Positions 1 through 8,573 of a DNA stretch of 19,891 nt are shown here, piece after piece. The notes under the pieces were generated by a model. The model was given only the letters and a program-made list of their open reading frames with translations. It made no database searches and was not told the origin of the DNA. The stretch's first letter is position 1. Every line of letters starts with the position of its first letter. The position numbers and the translations under genes were made by a program. Origin of the DNA: Leucobacter sp. (GTDB lineage: Bacteria; Actinomycetota; Actinomycetes; Actinomycetales; Microbacteriaceae); NCBI GenBank assembly GCA_017990305.1, contig JAGNOB010000002.1:1-19891 (forward strand). The letters are read 5' to 3'.

Positions 1-1257
1 GATTGCGAGCGTCGTGTACCCAGCAGCCCGCCCGCCCGGAGCGTGTGCTTTTTCAATGTATCCACGCGATTCGGCAGCTGCGGTTCCGGCAAGAGTGAGC
101 GAGGTCAGCTTCTCCGCGAACTTCGTGCTCTCCTTCGGAATGGTCATTGTCGCGCCCGGTACCGCTCCTGGCACGAGCGCCTCCAGGGTGAGCTGGTCGA
201 GTTCATCTACGGCTCGCGCCGGATCAACCACGCGAACAACCTGCGACGTCTTCTTCTTTTTCTTGCCTTTGGGCTCGCCGTCCTCAAGCCGGGTCGCTCC
301 GATGACTGCGAGGTGAAGGATCTGCGGGGTCGCTGTTGACTGGACAGCACTGCCCACAATCGGACCGGCGATGAGTGGTGGCAGCTCTGCCGGGACATCG
401 TACTGAGCGATAATCGTGCCTCGACCGGTTCGTCGTTGTCTGCGGAACCGGGTGACCAGCGCAATGCCAGTTGCCGTCGAAGCGAGCCCGGCACCTCCCA
501 CAATCATTGGGACTCCATCGAGCGCGAAGTTGGGCAGGCGCTCGGGCGGCTGCACGATCGTGCCCGGAACCATGCCTACCGCGACCGTCACGCCTTCCTC
601 AGGGCCGAGCTCCACTCCCGAGAGGGAGATTGGATTGGTCGCGGTTCCCTCGCCCCCAATCGAGCACTCGTCCTCGCTGTTCGGAGCGCCAACATAGCAG
701 CGCATATTGCCTGTCATCGCGTCTTGCAGCTCGGGCGCAAAGACGAGGTCCGCGCTGAACTGCTCGATCGGTTGCTGGTGCTCGAAGTCCATGATGTCCC
801 AATAGAACTCATCGGCCGCGCCGTCATCCCTGTCCAGAACGACATCGGAAATGGTGTAGCTGATCACATAGGTCTGGAGCCCATGGACGTAACTATCGTC
901 ACCGACGAGAACAACCCGAAAGCCGTCCTCCTCGTCGATCTCGAAGGGAACCGGCGCGCCGGCAGCGTCCGTCACCGTGAAATCGCGCGGATCCGTGTTG
1001 ACGTTCTCGTAGCTCACGGGAATGCCGCGCACGATCCCGCGGTTCTGATCCGTCTCCGGGAAGCGAGGAGACACTGTCTCTGTTACCTCTGCAACGGCTC
1101 GGCCGCTCGGGTCGGCACTCACCTGGTAGGAAACGTGCCACGCGTCATAGGAGAAGTCGTCGACGTCGGCGTGAGCCGGAGACGACGCGAAAACAGTGAC
1201 GGCAGCGAGCCCAACCGTTGCGAGCAGAAGCGAACCGATTCTGAAATGTTTTCGCAT
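1..1257 (-). CDS. DUF2207-type membrane protein (3' part beyond the window)
   Basis: This is an open minus-strand frame of 419 codons with no stop before the left edge, so the C-terminal part is missing. Residues 1-30 form a clear signal peptide: basic start MRKHFR, hydrophobic core, and an AHA cleavage site followed by DVDDFSYDA. Residues 31-240 are an extracytoplasmic beta-rich domain with motifs such as WHVSYQVSADPSGRAVAEVT, NRGIVRGIP and FYWDIMDFE, which I recognise as the N-terminal DUF2207 pattern. A membrane segment covers about residues 249-270, followed by basic RFRRQRR (positive-inside) and a cytosolic part with QYDVPAELPP and a lysine run near residue 333. The family has no established biochemical function. 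The ATG at 1257 has no Shine-Dalgarno, but a TAATCT -10 hexamer lies 7 nt upstream, so a leaderless mRNA is likely. The gene is divergent from the leuA leader. Family call fairly sure; role unknown. Confidence 0.82.
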   Translation of the reverse strand, partial: MRKHFRIGSLLLATVGLAAVTVFASSPAHADVDDFSYDAWHVSYQVSADPSGRAVAEVTETVSPRFPETDQNRGIVRGIPVSYENVNTDPRDFTVTDAAGAPVPFEIDEEDGFRVVLVGDDSYVHGLQTYVISYTISDVVLDRDDGAADEFYWDIMDFEHQQPIEQFSADLVFAPELQDAMTGNMRCYVGAPNSEDECSIGGEGTATNPISLSGVELGPEEGVTVAVGMVPGTIVQPPERLPNFALDGVPMIVGGAGLASTATGIALVTRFRRQRRTGRGTIIAQYDVPAELPPLIAGPIVGSAVQSTATPQILHLAVIGATRLEDGEPKGKKKKKTSQVVRVVDPARAVDELDQLTLEALVPGAVPGATMTIPKESTKFAEKLTSLTLAGTAAAESRGYIEKAHAPGGRAAGYTTLAI

Positions 1258-1279
1258 ATGGTCCAGATTACGCTAAACT
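1251..1279 (+). promoter_or_regulatory. putative promoter of the leuA leader transcript
   Basis: TTCGCA (1251-1256, 4 of 6 to the -35 consensus) is followed by a 17-bp gap and TAAACT (1274-1279, TANNNT). Six bases later comes the ATG of the leader peptide at 1286, so transcription may begin on or next to that ATG. The element covers the start codon of the divergent DUF2207 gene, so polymerase cannot easily occupy both promoters at once. This is read by eye only. Confidence 0.5.
1265..1270 (-). promoter_or_regulatory. putative -10 element of the DUF2207 gene
   Basis: The minus strand reads TAATCT seven bases before the ATG at 1257, with no Shine-Dalgarno between them. No convincing -35 is seen. 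The hexamer lies between the -35 and -10 of the opposing leu promoter, so the two promoters physically overlap. Confidence 0.4.
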
Positions 1280-1285
1280 CATCCC

Positions 1286-3189
<1,904 letters not shown>

Positions 3190-3202
3190 CGCGACGACTC
3201 AT

Positions 3203-3234
3203 AGCGGGGTCAGCGGTGCGCCGCTGACCCCGCT
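3203..3234 (+). terminator. terminator hairpin after leuA
   Basis: A perfect 14-bp stem, AGCGGGGTCAGCGG against CCGCTGACCCCGCT, closes a TGCG tetraloop 14 nt past the leuA stop. No U-tract follows, as is usual for actinobacterial terminators. It isolates leuA from ruvA. Confidence 0.8.
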
Positions 3235-3275
3235 AGTGCGTTCACGGTCGCTCGGGTGCGCGCCCGATAGTCCGT

Positions 3276-3291
3276 TCGGACATATGTTCGA
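3276..3291. promoter_or_regulatory. LexA (SOS) box upstream of ruvAB
   Basis: TCGGACATATGTTCGA is a near-palindrome matching the Gram-positive LexA operator form TCGAAC-N4-GTTCGA with a single A to G change in the left half-site. It lies 54 bp upstream of the ruvA start and 18 bp upstream of the proposed -35 element. A second -10-like hexamer, TATGTT (3283-3288), lies inside it. Family knowledge: ruvAB genes are classic SOS targets. No lexA gene is visible in this window. Confidence 0.75.
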
Positions 3292-3309
3292 ATGGTCGGT
3301 GTGGCGCGT

Positions 3310-3338
3310 CGGACAATGTCACTCTCTCGCCATATGCT
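3310..3338 (+). promoter_or_regulatory. putative ruvA promoter (leaderless)
   Basis: CGGACA (3310-3315, 4 of 6 to the -35 consensus), a 17-bp spacer and TATGCT (3333-3338) precede the GTG at 3345 by six bases. No Shine-Dalgarno lies before that GTG. The expected transcription start therefore coincides with the start codon. Confidence 0.5.
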
Positions 3339-3344
3339 TGGCGT

Positions 3345-3953
3345 GTGATTGCATCATTACGCGGAGAGGTGCTGGCCTCCGGTGCCGGTTGGGTTGTGCT
3401 CGGGGTCGGCGGCGTCGGCATGCGTGTTGAGGTGCCCAGCGGGCGAACAGCGCAGCGACTGCCGGGGGAGCAGCTGTTCTTGCACACTTCACTTATTGTT
3501 CGCGAGGACTCGCTCACGCTATACGGTTTCGATACCGAGGCCGAGCTCATGCTCTTTGGAATCCTGATCGGCGTCTCCGGCGTCGGGCCCCGCTCGGGGC
3601 TCGGCGTGCTCTCAGAACTCTCACCAGGTGAGGTTGTGCGCGCCGTGGCCGCTGAAGATGACAAGCCCTTCCGCAGGGTCTCTGGCATTGGGCCGAAGAC
3701 CGCAAAACTCATTACCGTTTCCCTCACCGGAAAGCTCGCCGGTCTTGAGCTTGATGCTGCAGAAGCGACGCCGGTCGCGCTGGCGCCCGATGAGGTGCTC
3801 ACCGAAGAAGTGACCGAGGCGCTGCAGGGCCTTGGCTGGAATGAGCCCGAGGCTCGCCAGGCGGTACTCGACGCGCGCGACGCCGGCGCGGAGATGTCGA
3901 ACGCACAGCTGCTGCGCGCGGCACTCGTCCTATTGCAGCGGGGTCGCCGATGA
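3345..3953 (+). CDS. ruvA: Holliday junction branch migration protein RuvA
   Basis: RuvA binds four-way DNA junctions as a tetramer or octamer and loads RuvB motors onto two arms. The 202-residue protein begins MIASLRGEV, aligning with the conserved MIGxLRG start of the family, which fixes the GTG at 3345. The N-terminal OB fold covers about 1-63 ([15 protein letters not shown]). Two helix-hairpin-helix motifs follow, [13 protein letters not shown] (74-86) and [13 protein letters not shown] (111-123). The C-terminal domain, about 150-202, ends [10 protein letters not shown] and is the part that contacts RuvB. The stop codon overlaps the ruvB start in ATGA, so the two are translationally coupled. 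A LexA-type box lies upstream. ruvC, which often precedes ruvA in Actinobacteria, is not present: leuA occupies that side. Confidence 0.96.
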   Translation: MIASLRGEVLASGAGWVVLGVGGVGMRVEVPSGRTAQRLPGEQLFLHTSLIVREDSLTLYGFDTEAELMLFGILIGVSGVGPRSGLGVLSELSPGEVVRAVAAEDDKPFRRVSGIGPKTAKLITVSLTGKLAGLELDAAEATPVALAPDEVLTEEVTEALQGLGWNEPEARQAVLDARDAGAEMSNAQLLRAALVLLQRGRR

Positions 3954-4957
3954 GCGCGTCGCTGTCGGGGGAGCTCTCGCCCCAGGCTATGCCGACTGAG
4001 GTGAGCTACGAGGGTGCTCTCAGGCCAGGATCTCTCGCCGAGTTCGTGGGGCAGGAAAAGGTTCGGGAGCAACTCGGCTTGCTGCTTGGCGCCGCCCAGA
4101 TCGAGTCGCGTACACCCGACCACATACTGCTCGCTGGCCCACCCGGGCTTGGCAAGACGACCCTCTCAATGATCGTGGCTACTGAGCTTGGAGTTCCGCT
4201 GCAGCAGACCTCGGGCCCCGCGATCCAGCACGCCGGTGACCTCGCTGCGGTGCTCTCATCTCTCACCCCCGGTGAGGTGCTCTTCATCGACGAGATTCAC
4301 CGAATGGCGCGCAGCGCCGAAGAGATGCTCTACCTCGCGATGGAAGACTTCAAGGTCGACATCATGGTCGGTAAGGGAGCTGGCGCGACCTCGATCCCGC
4401 TCGAACTCTCCCCGTTCACGCTCGTTGGTGCGACAACCCGGGCCGGATTACTCCCAAACCCGCTGCGAGACCGGTTCGGCTTCACAGCGCACCTCGAGTA
4501 TTACGCGAACCGTGAGCTCGAGGGTGTATTGACGCGCGCTGCAGGACTGCTCGAATTCCCGATCGATACCGCTGGTGTGGTGGAGATCGCCGGCAGATCG
4601 CGGGGAACACCGCGCATTGCGAACCGGCTGCTTCGGCGAGTGCGTGACTACACGCTCGTCCACGGCACCGATCCCGATGCTGGCTCGGTTCGCGCCGCGC
4701 TGTCGCTCTATGACGTGGATGATCACGGCCTCGATCGGCTCGACCGCGAGGTCTTGCGCATCATCGTTGAGCGCTTCGCAGGCGGGCCCGTCGGGCTGTC
4801 GACTCTCGCCGCGTCGGTGGGGGAGGAAGCCGAAACTATTGAAGCCGTCGTTGAACCCTTCCTGATGCGCGCCGGACTCATCGCCCGTTCGCCGCGCGGG
4901 CGGATCGCGACCTCGCTCGGCTGGGCGCATCTCGGGATCGCACCGCCTCCTGTATAG
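3950..4957 (+). CDS. ruvB: Holliday junction branch migration ATPase RuvB
   Basis: RuvB is the AAA+ hexameric motor that drives branch migration of Holliday junctions together with RuvA. The 335-residue protein has Walker [10 protein letters not shown] (63-71), Walker [10 protein letters not shown] (111-119), a sensor I region [20 protein letters not shown] (158-177) including the arginine-finger signature RDRFG, and a C-terminal winged-helix domain from about 255 ([20 protein letters not shown]). Family residues are complete and the length is normal. The ATG at 3950 overlaps the ruvA stop by 4 nt. A 92-bp gap containing its own promoter-like sequence then separates ruvB from yajC. Confidence 0.97.
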   Translation: MSASLSGELSPQAMPTEVSYEGALRPGSLAEFVGQEKVREQLGLLLGAAQIESRTPDHILLAGPPGLGKTTLSMIVATELGVPLQQTSGPAIQHAGDLAAVLSSLTPGEVLFIDEIHRMARSAEEMLYLAMEDFKVDIMVGKGAGATSIPLELSPFTLVGATTRAGLLPNPLRDRFGFTAHLEYYANRELEGVLTRAAGLLEFPIDTAGVVEIAGRSRGTPRIANRLLRRVRDYTLVHGTDPDAGSVRAALSLYDVDDHGLDRLDREVLRIIVERFAGGPVGLSTLAASVGEEAETIEAVVEPFLMRAGLIARSPRGRIATSLGWAHLGIAPPPV

Positions 4958-4984
4958 GGTGCTGGTACTCGCAGGAAACCCCGC

Positions 4985-4990
4985 TAGACT
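4985..4990 (+). promoter_or_regulatory. putative -10 element for yajC-secD-secF
   Basis: TAGACT lies in the gap between the ruvB stop and yajC, predicting a transcript start near 4997 and a leader of about 50 nt that carries GAAAGGG (5033-5039) before the yajC ATG. The -35 region (around 4962-4967, CTGGTA) is weak. It would allow translocase genes to be expressed without SOS induction of ruvAB. Confidence 0.4.
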
Positions 4991-5049
4991 TGTGCGGTCC
5001 GTGCGTGTTCAAGGGCGCGCTCCACAATCTTTGAAAGGGTCAACGCCTC

Positions 5050-5481
5050 ATGGATCCGATGACACTCATTATGCTCGGCCTCGTTGCCGTGCTTATCTTC
5101 TTCATGTTCCGCAACAGCAAGAAGCGCCAGGCGCAGATGGCTGAGATGCAGAACAACATGCAGCCGGGCGCAGAAGTTATGCTCCAGTCGGGCATTTTTG
5201 GAACGATCCTCTCGGTCGACGAAGAAGAGAACCGAGTGACCGTCATGAGCGGTACCAGTACGCTCGTCGTGCACCGCAACGCAGTCGGCCAGGTTGTTAC
5301 CCCGGTTGATGCCCCCGCTGAGGAGAGCGAAGCATCGGTGCTCGCTCCCGACGACGATCCCGAGTTTGGCGAGCGGTTCACCGCTGCCGATGACGCATCG
5401 GCGATTGGCGATACGAACGCAGACCTCGACGGCACCCCCGCAGCTGAGAAGAGTGAAGACAAGAACTCCGACAAGGAGTAA
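5050..5481 (+). CDS. yajC: preprotein translocase subunit YajC
   Basis: YajC is a small single-span inner-membrane partner of the SecDF complex. The 143-residue protein has one N-terminal membrane helix at about residues 4-20 (MTLIMLGLVAVLIFFMF), a basic stop-transfer RNSKKRQ, and the conserved cytosolic core MQPGAEVMLQSGIFGTILSV (38-57) with RVTVMSGTSTLVVHRNAV. After residue 85 the chain is an acidic, low-complexity tail rich in Asp, Glu and Ala, longer than in the E. coli protein, as is common in Actinobacteria. The ATG at 5050 has GAAAGGG ten bases upstream. secD follows directly, and the order yajC-secD-secF confirms the identity. Functionally YajC is dispensable in model bacteria; its exact role is unclear. 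Confidence 0.93.
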   Translation: MDPMTLIMLGLVAVLIFFMFRNSKKRQAQMAEMQNNMQPGAEVMLQSGIFGTILSVDEEENRVTVMSGTSTLVVHRNAVGQVVTPVDAPAEESEASVLAPDDDPEFGERFTAADDASAIGDTNADLDGTPAAEKSEDKNSDKE

Positions 5482-5490
5482 GTAATCGAC

Positions 5491-5508
5491 GGTGCGGCTT
5501 GTCGCACC
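5491..5508 (+). other. small hairpin between yajC and secD
   Basis: GGTGCG (5491-5496) pairs with CGCACC (5503-5508) around a GCTTGT loop. It lies 10 nt after the yajC stop and 26 nt before the preferred TTG start of secD. The alternative GTG start at 5492 would be buried in this stem. Confidence 0.45.
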
Positions 5509-5533
5509 GATATCTGAAAGCGAGACATCTGTC

Positions 5534-7357
5534 TTGGCAAAACGATCCGTCGCGCCTGCAGTGCGGAGCGCACGTCGCTCCCTCATCTTCCTGCTGGCCA
5601 TCATTGTCGGGCTTACAGGCCTCATCACACTCGGCGTCTACCGCAGCGATGCAACGTGGACCCCGAAACTCGCGCTTGACCTGCAGGGTGGTACTCAGAT
5701 CCTGTTGGCTGCAAACCAAAATGATGGCAAAGCCGTCACGGGTGAGCAGCTCGACCAAGCCGTATCCATCCTCCGCCAGCGTGTAAACGCTTCCGGTGTC
5801 TCCGAAGCCGAGATCACGACCCAGGGAAGCAACCACATTTCGGTCGCGATCCCTGGCAAGGTCGACGACGAGACGCTGCAGCGCATTCAGGCGTCGGCAG
5901 CCCTCGACTTCCGAGGAGTGTTCGTTGAGGCACCAGCGACTGCTGGGGCCACTCCCGAGGAAGGCGACACCATTGAGGGTGCCGATGGGGAGGCGACGGC
6001 GGACCCGGAAGCCGCAGCTGAGGAGCCGGCAGCCGATGCCGGCGATGCAGCAGACGCACCCGCCGGCGATGCGACAGCCGAGGCAGACGCTGCGGCAGCG
6101 GCCGATCGCTACCCCGACCCGCTCCCGACCGACCCCGCGGATCAAGCCTGGCTTACCCCAGCGCTCCTCGAAGAGTTCGCTGCTTTCACCTGCACTTCGG
6201 ACAGTGCCCTTGAGGTAGCGAATGCTCCCGCCGACAAGCCGCTCATCACGTGTGACGAGACCGGCATGCTCAAGTACATCGTGGGTCCTGTTGAGCTGAC
6301 TGGCGACGTCATCACCGATGCCGTCGCGCAGCAGCAGTCGATTCAGGGCGGCGGAGGCACCACGGGTCAGTGGGAAGTCGCCATCACGATGAACAAGCAG
6401 GGCGCTAAGGAGTTCGGAAAGGTGAGCACCCGACTGTTCGGGCAGCAGCAGCCTCTCAACCAGTTTGCGTTCGTGCTCGATGGCAAGGTGCTCTCAGCAC
6501 CGACGATGAATGCGCAGATCCTTGACGGACGCCCCGCAATCTCCGGTAACTTCACCAAGGAGTCGTCGCAGGTACTCGCCGACCAGCTGAAGTTCGGTGC
6601 GTTGCCCATGAGCTTCACCGTGCAGAGCCAAGAAGATATCTCTTCGACGCTCGGATCGAACCAGCTTCTCGGCGGCCTCATCGCCGGTCTGATCGGCCTC
6701 GGGCTCGTTGTGGTCTACTCACTGTTCCAGTACCGTCTGCTCGGCACCCTCACGATCGCTTCGCTCGGCGTTGCAGCGATCCTGACCTATCTACTGCTCA
6801 CGTTCTTCTCGTGGCGCCAGGGATACAGGCTGTCACTTGCGGGCGTGGCCGGAATTATCGTGGCGATCGGGTTCACAGCTGACTCGTTCATTGTGTACTT
6901 TGAGCGCATTCGCGACCAGTTGCGTGACGGCTTCGGCATCACTGCTGCGGTCGAGGGCGGCTGGAAGCGTGCGCTTCGCACGATCCTCGCCTCTGACGGC
7001 GTGAACTTGCTCGCTGCAGTCGTGCTCTTCGTGCTCGCGGTTGGCAACGTGAAGGGCTTCGCGTTCACGCTTGGCCTCACCACGATCGTCGACGTCATTG
7101 TCGTCGCAATGTTCACCCACCCGATGATGACGCTGCTGGCACGCACCAAGGTGTACAGCGGTGGCTATCGATTCTCCGGGCTCGACCCTCGCCAGCTTGG
7201 CGCGGTTTACCAGGGCCGTGCACGGTTCCAGGAGCCCGTCGCGGCTACGAAGAGCAGTGCCAAGAAGGTCGCGAAGAGTCGCGGCGAGGCAGAGCGTCGC
7301 CAGACAATCGCCGAGCGCAAGGCAGCTGAAACCGCCGGCGCAGGAAAGGAAGGCTGA
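5534..7357 (+). CDS. secD: protein translocase subunit SecD
   Basis: SecD, with SecF, uses the proton gradient to pull secretory proteins out of the SecYEG channel. From the TTG at 5534 the protein is 607 residues and begins MAKRSVAPAVRSARRSLIFL; GAAAGCGAG (5516-5524) serves as ribosome site. An in-frame GTG at 5492 would add 14 residues but lies in a hairpin with poor spacing. The first membrane helix is about 17-36, then LALDLQGGTQ (46-55, the D1 motif). An unusual Ala/Asp/Glu-rich insertion occupies about 132-193 in the extracytoplasmic P1 domain. The C-terminal half holds the remaining five membrane helices of the RND fold, including DSFIVYFERIRDQLRDG. The tail is basic and Ala-rich (AKKVAKSRGEAERRQ). 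The stop is 1 nt before secF. Identity is certain; the start is less so. Confidence 0.94.
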   Translation: MAKRSVAPAVRSARRSLIFLLAIIVGLTGLITLGVYRSDATWTPKLALDLQGGTQILLAANQNDGKAVTGEQLDQAVSILRQRVNASGVSEAEITTQGSNHISVAIPGKVDDETLQRIQASAALDFRGVFVEAPATAGATPEEGDTIEGADGEATADPEAAAEEPAADAGDAADAPAGDATAEADAAAAADRYPDPLPTDPADQAWLTPALLEEFAAFTCTSDSALEVANAPADKPLITCDETGMLKYIVGPVELTGDVITDAVAQQQSIQGGGGTTGQWEVAITMNKQGAKEFGKVSTRLFGQQQPLNQFAFVLDGKVLSAPTMNAQILDGRPAISGNFTKESSQVLADQLKFGALPMSFTVQSQEDISSTLGSNQLLGGLIAGLIGLGLVVVYSLFQYRLLGTLTIASLGVAAILTYLLLTFFSWRQGYRLSLAGVAGIIVAIGFTADSFIVYFERIRDQLRDGFGITAAVEGGWKRALRTILASDGVNLLAAVVLFVLAVGNVKGFAFTLGLTTIVDVIVVAMFTHPMMTLLARTKVYSGGYRFSGLDPRQLGAVYQGRARFQEPVAATKSSAKKVAKSRGEAERRQTIAERKAAETAGAGKEG

Positions 7358-7358
7358 C

Positions 7359-8378
7359 ATGGCCCGCTCATTCGCTGAATTCGGCAACGCCCTCTACACC
7401 GGGGAGAAGTCGATTGACTTCGTAGGCAAGCGCAAGGTGTGGTACGCGGTCTCCGCGCTACTGATCATCATCGCGATCGCTGGCCCCTTCCTCCGGGGCG
7501 GGTTCCAGCTCGGCATCGAGTTCACCGGTGGTAGCCAGTTCCAGGTACACGTCTCGAACAGTGCTGACCGTGACCCCGCCGTCGCGGAGCAGGCGGTAGC
7601 CGAGGCGCTGCCAGGCAGCGCCCCCCGTATCTCCGTACTCGGCCAGAATGAGGTCCGAGTGCAGACAGAGGCCCTCGACGACGCCCAGAACAAGGCTGTC
7701 ACCGAAGCGCTTGCTGCCGGCTACGGGATCGACGCCGACGAGGTAACCTACTCGTTCATCGGGCCGGTTTGGGGCCAGGATATTACGAAGCAGGCGCTTA
7801 TCGCGCTTGTCGTCTTTATCTTGTTGGCTGCGCTAGTCATGGCGATCTACTTCCGCACCTGGAAGATGTCGCTGGCTGCGATGCTCGCGCTGTTCCACGA
7901 CCTCATCATCACCGCCGGAATTTACGGTCTCGCAGGCTTCGAGGTGACCCCTGCGGCCATGATCGGGTTCCTGACAATCCTCGGCTACTCGCTCTACGAC
8001 ACCGTGGTGGTGTTCGATAAGATTCGTGAGAACACGAGCCCTGGTGAACTCAGCGACCTCCGCACCTACGGTGAGGCAGTGAACCTCGCAGTGAACCAGA
8101 CCCTCGTCCGATCGATCAATACCTCGGTCGTCGCGCTGCTCCCGGTTGCATCGATTCTGTTTGTCGGTGCCGGGTTCCTGGGAGCTGGCACGCTGCGCGA
8201 CATCTCGCTCGCGCTGTTCATCGGCATTATCGCAGGCGCCTACTCGACGATCTTCGTTGCTGCCCCCGCATACGCTCACCTGCGTGCAGGGGAGAAGGAG
8301 ATTCAGGAGCGCGATGAGCGTATTCTGCGTCAGCGGGAGAAGCTCGACGAAACTGAGGAGCTGGCCGCAACGACGTAG
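7359..8378 (+). CDS. secF: protein translocase subunit SecF
   Basis: SecF is the partner of SecD in the proton-driven SecDF complex of the cytoplasmic membrane. The 339-residue protein begins MARSFAEFGNALYTGEKSID; the ATG at 7359 has GGAAAGGAAGG upstream (7343-7353) and lies 1 nt after the secD stop, implying coupled translation. The first membrane helix is about 28-46, followed by the family motif LGIEFTGGS (51-59). A cluster of five helices covers about 143-305. It contains GYSLYDTVVVFDKIREN (209-225) with the conserved Asp of the proton path, and QTLVRSINTS (247-256). The cytosolic tail is highly charged (GEKEIQERDERILRQREK) and predicted helical. Length and motifs are complete. Two hairpins follow, closing the operon. 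Confidence 0.96.
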   Translation: MARSFAEFGNALYTGEKSIDFVGKRKVWYAVSALLIIIAIAGPFLRGGFQLGIEFTGGSQFQVHVSNSADRDPAVAEQAVAEALPGSAPRISVLGQNEVRVQTEALDDAQNKAVTEALAAGYGIDADEVTYSFIGPVWGQDITKQALIALVVFILLAALVMAIYFRTWKMSLAAMLALFHDLIITAGIYGLAGFEVTPAAMIGFLTILGYSLYDTVVVFDKIRENTSPGELSDLRTYGEAVNLAVNQTLVRSINTSVVALLPVASILFVGAGFLGAGTLRDISLALFIGIIAGAYSTIFVAAPAYAHLRAGEKEIQERDERILRQREKLDETEELAATT

Positions 8379-8392
8379 CCACACCGATTCTG

Positions 8393-8409
8393 CTGAGCTT
8401 GACGCTCAG
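8393..8409 (+). other. small hairpin just after secF
   Basis: CTGAGC (8393-8398) and GCTCAG (8404-8409) form a 6-bp stem with a TTGAC loop, directly ahead of the main terminator hairpin. Confidence 0.45.
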
Positions 8410-8413
8410 TGCA

Positions 8414-8456
8414 CAGTAGAGGGAGATCGCCGCATCGCGGCGGTCTCCCTCTACTG
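8414..8456 (+). terminator. terminator hairpin between secF and relA
   Basis: A 20-bp stem starting CAGTAGAGGGAGA (8414) pairs with a right arm ending TCTCCCTCTACTG (8456) around a 3-nt ATC loop. One pair is a U-G wobble. There is no U-tract. It ends the translocase transcript and lies 117 nt upstream of the relA start. Confidence 0.8.
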
Positions 8457-8545
8457 CTGTATCGGAGGGGCATCGCCGGCCAAGATTCCCGCGCGAAACG
8501 CCGAGGCGGCATCGCTTCGATTCATGGAATGCATGCACCCTGGTG

Positions 8546-8551
8546 TAGCGT
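8546..8551 (+). promoter_or_regulatory. possible -10 element of relA
   Basis: TAGCGT lies 22 nt upstream of the relA start region and just before the ribosome site GAGGAGG (8562-8568). No good -35 hexamer is visible at the usual distance, so this is tentative. The preceding terminator makes an independent promoter somewhere in 8457-8560 likely. Confidence 0.3.
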
Positions 8552-8573
8552 TCTAGAAGTTGAGGAGGCTGCA

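Noticed and set aside
3242..4123. 293-codon minus-strand open frame over ruvA/ruvB
   Set aside because: Serine/arginine/proline-rich composition typical of antisense frames in GC-rich DNA; ruvA and ruvB are unambiguous on the other strand.
7161..7358. Upstream extension of secF in the same frame
   Set aside because: It overlaps the secD C-terminal coding sequence; the ATG at 7359 has a strong ribosome site and a family-like N-terminus.
8409..8573. Upstream extension of relA in the same frame
   Set aside because: It would translate through the 20-bp terminator hairpin; GAGGAGG directly before the GTG at 8574 marks the real start.
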